Positions 52,518 to 61,050 of a DNA stretch of 64,000 nt are shown piece after piece. The notes under the pieces were generated by a model. It saw nothing but the letters and a program-made list of their open reading frames with translations, searched no databases and was not told the DNA's origin. Source of the stretch: Pseudomonas sp. UMAB-08 (GTDB lineage: Bacteria > Pseudomonadota > Gammaproteobacteria > Pseudomonadales > Pseudomonadaceae); NCBI RefSeq assembly GCF_900095225.1, contig NZ_LT607418.1, forward strand, positions 316,570 to 380,569. The letters run 5' to 3'. Within the stretch, counting starts at the first letter, position 1. The number at the start of each line of letters is the position of its first letter. The position numbers were made by a program, and so were the translations under genes.

Positions 52518-53879
52518 TTAGTATGGTGGCATGTCGCAGAAAGCTTTTTCAGTATCCGCCCCTGAATATTTAAGAAAGGCTAGAGCACCACTGATAAGAG
52601 TAATTCTGGAAAAGTGCTCCGCCATACCTCTTAGCTCTTCAAATGAGGCCATCCTATCAACCTTATTACCATGTAGGATTTCAGACCTACCGTTTTCGTA
52701 TATTCTGGCTATAGCCTTGTAAAGAGAAAGGCTTTCGCCGGTATTTACAGCGTTGTCGTCTATAGGGATCTCCGTGAGATTCGAAACCATATTCGCTATT
52801 GCCGCAGTTTTTCCACCGCCACTGCTTAACACATCTAAGCAAGTTCCAAATTTCGCAATCGCTATTTGGTCACTAACCTCTCGACACGCCTCTCCATGCC
52901 AATCAAGCGCTGTCGACCATCGCTGACAGATGCTAGGATATTCCTGACCTATATTGAACATACCATTCAATATTTTTGCCACTGCATTCAAAAAATTTAG
53001 TTGCGTACTACTAAGATGTTCAGGGTTAAGTAGTGCTGGTTGTATTTCATCAGACAGCTTGACGCCAGGGCTCCAAAGAAACCCTATTGTTTCAATTATG
53101 CTATGTGCTAAGATTGGTGGTCTTCTTTCAGTATAAAGCAAAAGGCTTCTGAACGTTTTATGACTCCCGCTAATTAGTGATATGGAATCAAGTGTGGTCC
53201 GTGCCGCAATCGTTGAAAGCTTCTGAGCGAGGGAGCGTCCATATCCAGATGTGGTCACTCGGATCATGCTCTTTGATTTAGTAAGCACATCATAAAGCGG
53301 AGCGTTTAAAGGTTTTAGCTCTACATCTTTATCAATCAGCGCTGCTTTTAGATTTGCTCGCCAATCAGAATTGTCCATGCCCCCATAATTAAATGCACCA
53401 GCCGGAAAATCAATTGCATCAACCCAGTCCATGCTTCTGAAAATTGTAATAGGCCCCAGTGTAAAAGGGCTATTACTTTCAAGACCTGTGCTTGCGCTAG
53501 GTAAGTGACATGTAAAGTCTTTGGCTATAGTGGATGCCAATTCCTTAACTGATGGCTTTGTTATGCCTTTTAAATAGGCTGGTAAAAAATACCTGATTGC
53601 ACATGGGCTTGTGCCGGAGTCAATAAATTCTGCATACGCGGCCCCTATAACCTGCTTGGTTAAATCATGATGCTCCTTTATGTCTAGCCCTATACAGTCG
53701 GGCAAGCCAATTTTCAACAATGCTGACGAAACGAGCTTGATTTTCTTCTCGGTAGCTCCACTGATACTCAACTGCCATCCATTTTTTGTCGTAATGAAGC
53801 CGAATGATATCTCCACCTCACCCGTATGAGCCTTACTAAATGACACGAAAGCATCGTAAATTAATACTTCTAGTTTCAT
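52518..53879 (-). CDS. HEPN-like protein, candidate RNase
   Basis: A 453-residue protein of low GC. The first 300 residues are unrecognised. The C-terminal 100 hold YKAIARIYENGRSEILHGNK, in which R398-x4-H403 (RSEILH) matches the RX4-6H active site of HEPN RNases, in the ILHGN context seen in ApeA-type members, followed by an amphipathic helix (FEELRGMAEHFSRITLISGA). HEPN toxins cut RNA in anti-phage and toxin-antitoxin systems. The N-terminal part would be the sensor. It could also be a non-catalytic HEPN. No partner antitoxin gene was seen. Confidence 0.5.
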   Translation of the reverse strand: MKLEVLIYDAFVSFSKAHTGEVEISFGFITTKNGWQLSISGATEKKIKLVSSALLKIGLPDCIGLDIKEHHDLTKQVIGAAYAEFIDSGTSPCAIRYFLPAYLKGITKPSVKELASTIAKDFTCHLPSASTGLESNSPFTLGPITIFRSMDWVDAIDFPAGAFNYGGMDNSDWRANLKAALIDKDVELKPLNAPLYDVLTKSKSMIRVTTSGYGRSLAQKLSTIAARTTLDSISLISGSHKTFRSLLLYTERRPPILAHSIIETIGFLWSPGVKLSDEIQPALLNPEHLSSTQLNFLNAVAKILNGMFNIGQEYPSICQRWSTALDWHGEACREVSDQIAIAKFGTCLDVLSSGGGKTAAIANMVSNLTEIPIDDNAVNTGESLSLYKAIARIYENGRSEILHGNKVDRMASFEELRGMAEHFSRITLISGALAFLKYSGADTEKAFCDMPPY

Positions 53880-54320
53880 AGAATTTCCTTATATGTGTGG
53901 GGCAATAGCCAATTTCACGGGATTCAGCACGAAGATACAAGCTCAAATTCATGCTAGCGACTTGAGTTCCTGTCCTTCATGTCGGGTACCCAGGGTCTGG
54001 CTGAAAGGTTCCGGCTCTAGTGATAGGGAGAGCTTGCAGGTATTCTAGAGGCTTCGTACGCTTGAAGCCCATTATCGAGGTTGCCTGAAATGGAACGCTA
54101 TCAGTCGTTGCAGGTAGGGCGCGCTGCCTACGAGGAGTTAATTCGGCTGTGGGCCCATGGGAGCTTCGAAAAAAATCGATTGAGCCAAATATTTTAAAAC
54201 CACATCAACCTGCACAAACTTGTTGATCAAGCTTCATTGCACGGCCTCTAAGAGGCAGACGGTGAGAAAGCCTCGTGCTTGATCTTGAGGCTTTTCCATC
54301 TCCACTTAGCGACAGCTATT
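53880..54320. other. Gene-free stretch with one tiny open frame
   Basis: A 35-codon frame (ATG 54090 to stop 54197, MERYQSLQVGRAAYEELIRL...) has no clear ribosome-binding site and no recognisable family; it may be a gene remnant. Nothing else is seen. Confidence 0.35.
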
Positions 54321-54505
54321 GACCGACTCTGTTGAAAAAGTCGGACGCGGTTCTTACGGCAGAAAAGTAAGCGCATGAGATTGAAATCTTGAATTGCAGC
54401 ACAGGTATTTGGACACAGATTTCACGTAGCAACCGGCAAAACAGGCCGCTTCAGCGATCAGGTTTCTGGCAATTTGAGAAATCGACTTTTTCAACAGTAT
54501 CGACC
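54321..54505. mobile_element. MITE with IS1182-type ends (first)
   Basis: A 177-bp non-coding element (54325-54501) with inverted ends GACTCTGTTGAAAAAGTCG and its complement (one or two changes), flanked by direct repeats GACC (54321-54324, 54502-54505). Its interior shares GCAGAAAAGTA and GAGATTGAAATCT with the reverse complement of the element at 60528. The IS1182 transposases present could move it. Confidence 0.8.
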
Positions 54506-55062
54506 CATAGCGGACCTTGAGCAGATAGCAGCGTCGGGCAATGAAATAATTGCTTCGTCTGCTCCCCGAGCCCCGCCTGGTGGCCTGCCCTGCCGGTCCT
54601 TCATGGGATGCGCGCCTCTGCAGCTCACCCTGCCGACCGGACGAAGCTCCGAATTGCTCAACGCGTATCTAGTTCGTGAGCGTGGAGCTTTTCCGTAAGC
54701 GTATACGTGCTTATTCTCCTAAAAACGGTTGGTCTAGGCGACTCGATCAATTCGCCCTCAGCACCTCTCAATACCAGCACACCACGCTAAGGCGCTAAGG
54801 ATGTGCCCGAGCAGATTAAGCTCTACCGCGCAGACATCGCCAAATTATTGATACGCTCGCGCGGGCGTAATTGCGGGCGTACTTGGGAGTCGGAGCGGCC
54901 TTTACCAGAGCATGAACAAGGGCTCCTCTCGTGGAGGGTCACAGGCACATTTGGCGTCTAAAAATGATAGCCTATTGCCAGGGCAACCGGTCATGAGGAA
55001 GCGGACATCCCTGCAAAAGGGACTTATCGCACGCCTTTAACATCCAGGCATAGGAAAGCACG
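54506..55062. other. Gene-free stretch before the ATPase gene
   Basis: I see no gene in these 557 bases; short open frames lack ribosome sites. The promoter for the ATPase gene should lie in its last 100 bases. Confidence 0.4.
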
Positions 55063-56877
55063 ATGTATATTTCGAGCATCACAATAAAAAATTACGGCCC
55101 CATCGAAAATATAAATATAAGTTTACCTTTTGAAGGTGAACGCCCTAAACCTTTAGTTTTAGTGGGACAGAACGGCACGGGGAAGAGTCTGATGTTAGCC
55201 AACATCGTAAATTCTTTAGTAAGTGGCAGGCAAATTGTATTTGATGATAATGAAGTTGAAGCAGGTCGAGTCTACAAATATCGAATGCCAAGCTATATCA
55301 CGTCAGGGAAGAACTTCAGCTACTCATGCATTACTTTCCAGTCTGGTGCAAAGGTGGAAGAGCTACAACTAAGTGGTACCAAGGAGCAATTGAATGGTGT
55401 GCATGGTGAGCACCTCACAATACCTGCCTACCAGACAATGTAAGCTGATCAGACGTCAACTTACCTAACTACCTTAGACGGCTCTCCCGAAACAACTAAC
55501 TCGTTATTCAAGCATCAATGCTGCCTCTTCTTTCCAGTTCATCGTTTCGAGGAGCCCGCCTGGTTAAACATCGAAAACGCCACCAAGCGCGCTAGTCACC
55601 TCAAATTAAAAGCCATACTTAGAACATCGAATAGACACTTAGTAGCAAATTCGCCGCTTGAAGAAAATAGAAATTGGTTGTTAGACTTGATATTGGATCG
55701 TCAGCTCTATGAAATAAATACGAAAAAGCTAAATCTACCATCTGGACTGCCTGGCCAACATGTAGAAATGGAACTTTTCTTAGGCTACCAAGGCCCAAGC
55801 GAAAATGTGTTCCAAGCGATCCAGCAGTTACTGAGAATAGTGCTTCGACAGGGAGACAACGTCAGAATTGGCGTTGGAAGGAGAAAAGACCGGCAGATAT
55901 CTATCATGAAAGATGAACAGCTTTGGATACCCAACTTATTTCAGCTTTCAACGGGAGAAGTCCAGCTCCTTAATCTATTCCTTTCAATTTTACGAGACTA
56001 TGACTTATCTGAATCAACATTTAATAACCTGTCCGAGCTCAAAGGCATAGTGATCATTGATGAAATCGACACCCATCTCCACACATCCCATCAAGTAAAC
56101 GTCTTGCCAGATTTGATAGCGTCGTTTCCAAATGTGCAGTTTATTATCACGTCCCATTCCCCTCTATTTTTGATAGGCTTGGAAAAAAAGCTTGGCGCAG
56201 AGAAATTTTGCACCTTACAAATGCCTACCGCTGCACCGGTTTCTGTCGCGGAGTTCTCGGAATTCGGAGCTGCGTACGAGGCATTCGCTCAAACTGAACG
56301 ACACAAAGATGAAATCCAAAAAACCATTAAAAACAATCAGAAGCCTATTGTTTTCGTGGAAGGGGATTATGATATACGCTACATCAAACGAGCAGCGGAG
56401 CTATTGGGTCAGACAGAGCTATTAAGCCTCTTCAGCCTTCAGGACGGCGGCGGTAGTGGGAGCCTAGATAAAATATGGCGCGGCTTCGATAATCCTACCA
56501 ATACAGTCTTGCCTCAAAAGCTAATTCTTCTCTATGACTGCGACACGGGAAAGCCAAATTCATCGAAAGGCCAAATATTCAAGCGAGTGATTCCTAGCGT
56601 GGAACAAAACCCAATCGTGATAGGTATAGAGAATCTTTTCCCTAAAGCCACGATAACAGTGATCGAAGAAGTACACCCTCAATACATTGATCTACAAGAA
56701 GAAACTATCAAGCGCACTCGAAACATTTTCATTAAATCCGAATCTATCCGCAGCGTGAACAAGGATGAGAAGGGAAACATGTGTAACTGGCTATGCCAAA
56801 ACGGTTCAGTCGAAGATTTTGAAAATTTTACAAAAATATTTGAAATCATAAGCGAAATAATTAACGGGGATGTGTGA
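55063..56877 (+). pseudogene. OLD-like ATPase with TOPRIM domain, interrupted by one in-frame TAA
   Basis: A single 605-codon frame broken only by TAA at codon 127 (55441-55443); 161 residues downstream of it remain in the same frame before the next possible start (TTG 55678). Order: SMC-like start MYISSITIKNYGPIENINIS, Walker A GQNGTGKS (35-42), LSTGE signature (about 295), Walker B IVIIDEID (329-336), ITSHSPLF, and a TOPRIM part with VEGDYDIRYI (Glu/Asp 433-435) and LLYDCD (492-494). ATPase/TOPRIM proteins include OLD nucleases and the GajA and retron effectors of phage defence. The stop would remove everything after Walker A unless read through. Confidence 0.75.
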
Positions 56878-57248
56878 CATCCTCTTTATAGCCACGAGAC
56901 GGCAGGTAACCTGCCGCAGGCCCTTTGTCTTGTGGCATCTATCCCCGAGCAGACTATTTCTCTTCATAAACTTAGACGTAGGAACTCTACGAAATCCCTC
57001 TAAAATTCAAAACGACCTCTCGGACGACGAACTTCAGTAGAGTTCTTAATACCTTTCGTGGTGGGCGGTAAGACCCATTCAAGGTCATGAGCAATTTCTG
57101 TCTTCAGGACCGATTAGCCTCCCCCAGAAACACATGTTTATGTGACAGCGAGCTTAAGTGCCTTCTCTGGGTGTGTATGCAATATCCAAGGACCGGGCGA
57201 ATCTGAGAATGGCCTCGCACGCATCGAGATGAGTGACCGCTTTTGGCC
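56878..57248. other. Gene-free stretch with nested hairpins before IS1182 copy 2
   Basis: No gene. It contains the nested hairpin at 56891-56936. Confidence 0.45.
56891..56936. terminator. Nested hairpin after the ATPase gene
   Basis: GCCACGAGAC (56891-56900) pairs with GTCTTGTGGC (56927-56936), one mismatch, around a perfect inner palindrome GGCAGGTAACCTGCC (56901-56915). It lies 14 bases past the ATPase stop. It could end the transcript, but no U-run follows, so a structured RNA is also possible. Confidence 0.45.
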
Positions 57249-58863
57249 GATTCTGTTGAAAAAGTAGCTCCCCTGTCTGGCCTGCGGCAAAATATCTGCA
57301 TTGGCCAGCAGGGAAGCACGCAGCATGATGGGACAGTTATCGAGTGGGCAGGAGCGGTTGTTTTACTCGTTCAACCTTGAAGATCACATTCCAGCCACTC
57401 ACCTTCTGCGCAGCATTGATCGGTGTCTCGATCTGAGCGACCTGCGCCATTACCTCGCCAATTTCTATAGCCCGATTGGGCGTCCGTCGATTGATCCCGA
57501 ACTGATGATCCGTATGCTGATCGTCGGCTATTGCTACGGCATTCGCTCAGAGCGGCGGTTGTGCGAAGAGGCCCATTTGAACCTGGCGTATCGCTGGTTC
57601 TGCCGGTTGAGCCTTGAAGACGAAATCCCCAACCACTCGACCTTTTCCAAAAATCGACACGGCCGTTTTCGGGACAGTGATCTGTTTCGCTGGTTGTTCA
57701 ATGAAGTGCTGCGTCGCTGCATGGACGCCGGTCTGGTCAAGGGCGAAGGCTTTGCCGTGGACGCCAGCATCATCAAAGCGGATGCGAGTCGGCAGCGCGG
57801 CGTACCGGGAGATGAACCGGTCAACTGGAGCGATCCATCCCTGAGCACCCGCGCCGTGCGTGAGTATCTTGAGGGACTCGATGAAGAGGCTCTGGCCGAA
57901 ACGCTACCGAAGCGCCTGTCGCTGACGGATCCTCAGGCCCGCTGGACCGCTGCTCCAGGCGGCCCAGCTTTTTACGCTTACTCCACGAATTATCTGATCG
58001 ATACCGAGCACGGCGTGATCATGGATGTGGAACCCACACCGGCTCATCGAACCGCAGAAGTCGAGAGCACCAAGACCATGATCGAACGGGTCGAAGCGCA
58101 GTTCGACATCAAGCCGGAGCGCCTCATTGGCGATACCGCTTACGGTACAGCTCCGATGCTGGCCTGGATGGTGGAGGAAAAAGACATCGAGCCGCATGTG
58201 CCGGTGTGGGACAAAACCGAGCGCAAGAACGACAGTTTTTCGAGCAACGATTTCCACTGGAATGAAGAGGCTGAGGAATACCGCTGCCCGGCCGGCAACC
58301 CATTGCGCAGCGAATGGCGAGCCTTCAAGAATGAGCGTTCACACGTCACCAAAGCCAACACCAACACCATCATCTTCCGATCCCGGCAGACCGACTGCGC
58401 TACGTGTCCGATGAAAGCCAAGTGCTGCCCGAACACTGCGTTCCGAAAGATCGCTCGCAGCGTCCATGAAGCCGCTCGCGGTGTGGCTCGGCGCATTGCA
58501 GCAACGCCGGCATATCAGCGCTCTCGCCACGAACGTAAAAAGGTCGAAATGTTGTTTGCCCACCTCAAGCGCATCCTGAAATTGGATCGCCTGCGGCTAC
58601 GTGGCATGAGTGGCGCGACGGATGAATTCACGCTGGCCGCCGCGGTGCAGAACCTGCGACGGCTGGCCAAATTTTCATCTCAAGGGCCACCCGTCACGGG
58701 ATAGGTGCGCCTGCACCAAGCAAAAAACCTCAAATTAACCCAATAACAGAGCAGCAAAGGTCACCGAAGGGCCGAAAAACCACTCAATGTGGTGAGTAGG
58801 TTCTCTAGTGGTGGTCGTGCCTGAGTTCAGGCGATCTGAAAATCCGACTTTTTCAACAGAATC
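57249..58863 (+). mobile_element. IS1182-family insertion sequence, copy 2
   Basis: A 1,615-bp element with GATTCTGTTGAAAAAGT inverted ends, flanked by GGCC on both sides (57245-57248, 58864-58867). Six bases longer than copy 1 because its transposase has two extra codons (KANTNTIIF). Without the element the flanks would read CTTTTGGCCGAGTTCAGCC, a repeat also found around the short element at 60528. Confidence 0.87.
57325..58704 (+). CDS. IS1182-family transposase, copy 2
   Basis: A 459-residue DDE transposase; the start MMGQLSSGQE is chosen to match copy 1 (a GTG/ATG eight codons earlier, MASREARS, is possible). It keeps all catalytic residues (D146 in GFAVDASIIKADAS, Asp in RLIGDTAYG, Glu in KKVEMLFAHLKRI) and the conserved PNHSTFSKNRHGRF motif that is altered in copy 1, so it looks fully functional. 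It lies between the OLD-like gene and a membrane protein gene. Confidence 0.93.
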   Translation: MMGQLSSGQERLFYSFNLEDHIPATHLLRSIDRCLDLSDLRHYLANFYSPIGRPSIDPELMIRMLIVGYCYGIRSERRLCEEAHLNLAYRWFCRLSLEDEIPNHSTFSKNRHGRFRDSDLFRWLFNEVLRRCMDAGLVKGEGFAVDASIIKADASRQRGVPGDEPVNWSDPSLSTRAVREYLEGLDEEALAETLPKRLSLTDPQARWTAAPGGPAFYAYSTNYLIDTEHGVIMDVEPTPAHRTAEVESTKTMIERVEAQFDIKPERLIGDTAYGTAPMLAWMVEEKDIEPHVPVWDKTERKNDSFSSNDFHWNEEAEEYRCPAGNPLRSEWRAFKNERSHVTKANTNTIIFRSRQTDCATCPMKAKCCPNTAFRKIARSVHEAARGVARRIAATPAYQRSRHERKKVEMLFAHLKRILKLDRLRLRGMSGATDEFTLAAAVQNLRRLAKFSSQGPPVTG

Positions 58864-59414
58864 GGCCGAGTTCAGCCCTTCGGGAGGTCAGCAGTCGACC
58901 CAAAACGGACGTTCGCTATAGCTCCATTGCTGCCTTCAGTCCGAGCTGATTCTGGTACATCCTTTCCAGCACATACGACAACGAATATTCATCCGACATG
59001 GGCGTCGGCTCCGTTCAACAAAGGCCATGCATAGCAGTGCTTTCAACAAGGTGAATTGCTAAAAGAGATGGCCCGAAGGGCGTACAAGTACGCAGAGCCG
59101 GGTTCGGGGACAGCGATGTCAATTCATAAAGGGGGGCGGCAGAGTAGTGACGGGGATGTGGAGTTGGCTGTAGCGAGGTGCGAGGGACCTCAATAAGAAA
59201 GCCGAAAAGGCGCAGTATCTAGGGGGAAAGGGCGACTCTTGGCAAGTCGCTACGGCTATCCTCTTAAGTCTAGGACTAATGCGAACGAGGTTGGACGTCG
59301 TAATCTCATCCCGTATTTTGGCTGTTAGTGGCTAGGTATCGTAGTACGACCTCATTTTTTTATCGGATTGCTGGCTTTATGATATCGTATGCGTTTTTAA
59401 AATGAGATAATGTA
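58864..59414. other. Gene-free stretch with possible structured RNA
   Basis: No gene is seen. At 59170-59253 are pairings that exclude each other: GTAGCGA with TCGCTAC, or GCGACT with AGTCGC; a small AGGT/ACCT hairpin lies inside. TATGATATCGTAT near 59380 could be part of a promoter for the next gene. Confidence 0.4.
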
Positions 59415-60428
59415 ATGGTAAAGGAAAAATACTTTTATTTGGTTTGTGTGGTTGTAGTTGTATGCCTGGCTTTTGGGTTGGATTTGATTTCGTCTAACGT
59501 AGCGGTGGAAATTAGTAATAAAGTTATATTGAATGCTACGGGTGACAAGGTCACTTCTTTAGAGGCTACATTTCCTTTGTGGTACCAGGTAGTCGGTCTT
59601 TTAAAGAATTTTTTATACGGGTTAGGTGCCGCGATATTTATCACGGTTTTCATTGCTAATAGGCTGCAAAAAACATTGCACGAGGAAAAGCAGGAAGAAC
59701 TTAACAAGCTGAATGATGCTATTAGCGTTAATGTGTTTGATAGTCTTTTCAAAGCAATTATTCCTGAAGAAATTTTTAAGATTATCAAGCGAGAGATTAT
59801 TCAGAACAAAGTACTTAGAAAAGAGGCTAAATGGATTTATGATTTTACTCTGCGTGGCGATGTCATAATCTGCAGGCAGACAACTCGTTATGAGCTTCAT
59901 AATTTAAGTAATGAAGAAGTGTCCAACCCGATAAAGTTGAATTTGGATGCGCTTGGAGGAAGCATTTACAATTTAATATCTGCTGAGTGTCATAGCCAGT
60001 TCGGCGAGGTGCTAGTAAAGTATTATCCTGACGACACTTCGAAAAACATTAATATTGACGTTGAACGTGATGGGAACAAGCTGACTGTTTCCTATTCGGT
60101 GAAAATTCCAGCAAAAAGCTATGCTGAGTATAATACCGTATTTGAGAAATCCTACAGAGGGGATATTACAGACGCGCAAGCTACCAAGGTTCCTGTGGTC
60201 GGCGCAGATATTATTGTAAACTTTCCTGAGGGGTACCATTTCGACATTAGCCCTTTAATGTCTACGGCTCCTCGATTGATCTCTGAGAGTTCAATTCAGA
60301 AAATATTTAGAGTCGAGGGTGGAGTGCTTCCTAATCAGGGATTTATATTTTACTTGGTTAAGAAAGAGATGGATATTGTTGTTGACGATCGTGAAGCAGT
60401 AGTTTCACTCGAAATGCCTGAGGTTTAA
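59415..60428 (+). CDS. Two-helix membrane protein of unknown function
   Basis: A 337-residue protein, strongly AT-rich, unlike the chromosome. Two N-terminal helices: YFYLVCVVVVVCLAFGLDLI (6-25) and VVGLLKNFLYGLGAAIFITV (58-77). The remaining 260 residues are soluble and probably cytoplasmic, starting with a helical linker RLQKTLHEEKQEELNKL and followed by beta-rich sequence. No family recognised. Such two-helix proteins with a soluble sensor occur as effectors in several defence types. It stands alone between IS and MITE copies, with no obvious partner. Confidence 0.6.
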   Translation: MVKEKYFYLVCVVVVVCLAFGLDLISSNVAVEISNKVILNATGDKVTSLEATFPLWYQVVGLLKNFLYGLGAAIFITVFIANRLQKTLHEEKQEELNKLNDAISVNVFDSLFKAIIPEEIFKIIKREIIQNKVLRKEAKWIYDFTLRGDVIICRQTTRYELHNLSNEEVSNPIKLNLDALGGSIYNLISAECHSQFGEVLVKYYPDDTSKNINIDVERDGNKLTVSYSVKIPAKSYAEYNTVFEKSYRGDITDAQATKVPVVGADIIVNFPEGYHFDISPLMSTAPRLISESSIQKIFRVEGGVLPNQGFIFYLVKKEMDIVVDDREAVVSLEMPEV

Positions 60429-60527
60429 TGAGCGTCTAGGACGTTTCAGGGATTGACTTGACACGTCCACATTCTCAAAGCGGAATGAATCCCCGAGTTT
60501 TCTAGAAACATCCGACCGACTGCTTTT

Positions 60528-60713
60528 GGCCGATTGTGTTGAAAAAGTCGACCCGGCCTGGCTACCCATGCATTGAGCGGTGAAAGCGCCATTTTTGCAC
60601 GTTGCTACGTCAAATCTGAGCCCTGAACCTTCTGCGCAAAACACAGATTTCAATCTCAGACACGTACTTTTCTGCAGTGGAAACCGAAGCCGACTTTTTC
60701 AACACAATCGGCC
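60528..60713. mobile_element. MITE with IS1182-type ends (second)
   Basis: A 178-bp non-coding element (60532-60709) with GATTGTGTTGAAAAAGTCG ends in inverted order, flanked by GGCC. Its reverse complement shares long stretches with the element at 54321, so both belong to one family. The flank reads CTTTTGGCC...GGCCGTTTTCAGCC, the same setting as IS1182 copy 2. Confidence 0.8.
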
Positions 60714-61050
60714 GTTTTCAGCCTGTCGCGACCGACTGAAAACGACCGAGGTTGTGTAAAAACGTTTTAGCGCAGGGTTGAGGTACAAACCAGAACAAAA
60801 ATCGCGTTCCTACGCAAATTTCAGGTCTGCTGATTAACCCAAGGACTGGCAGATTTTACGTAGCAACGCAGACTTTAAAACGGTGCTTGCGTTTTTACAC
60901 AGCCTGGACCCATAGCAGTCGTACATGCCCCGTCTCCGCTGGGTGCCTGAGTGTCCTTCTAACCCAAACTAGTCAGGCATTTCGCCTACCTCTGTGGCTG
61001 TCGATGATAAATTTGATGCTCTGCTGGGATCGGTGCGAGCCTGCCCCCTT
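60714..61050. other. Gene-free stretch at the right side of the accessory region
   Basis: Apart from the short element at 60750-60904 no gene is seen. Confidence 0.5.
60750..60904. mobile_element. Short element with GGTTGTGTAAAAACG ends
   Basis: GGTTGTGTAAAAACG (60750-60764) and the complement CGTTTTTACACAGCC (60890-60904) bound a 155-bp non-coding stretch containing TTTTACGTAGCAACG, which is close to the interior of the two IS1182-type short elements. A lone end of the same kind is at about 37357. It is probably a MITE of another transposon family. Confidence 0.65.

Noticed and set aside
54474..54698. Short plus-strand open frame of 74 codons
   Set aside because: It begins inside the MITE inverted end and shows no family likeness or ribosome site.
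58900..59414. Retron-like msr/msd before the two-helix membrane gene
   Set aside because: No reverse transcriptase gene is nearby.
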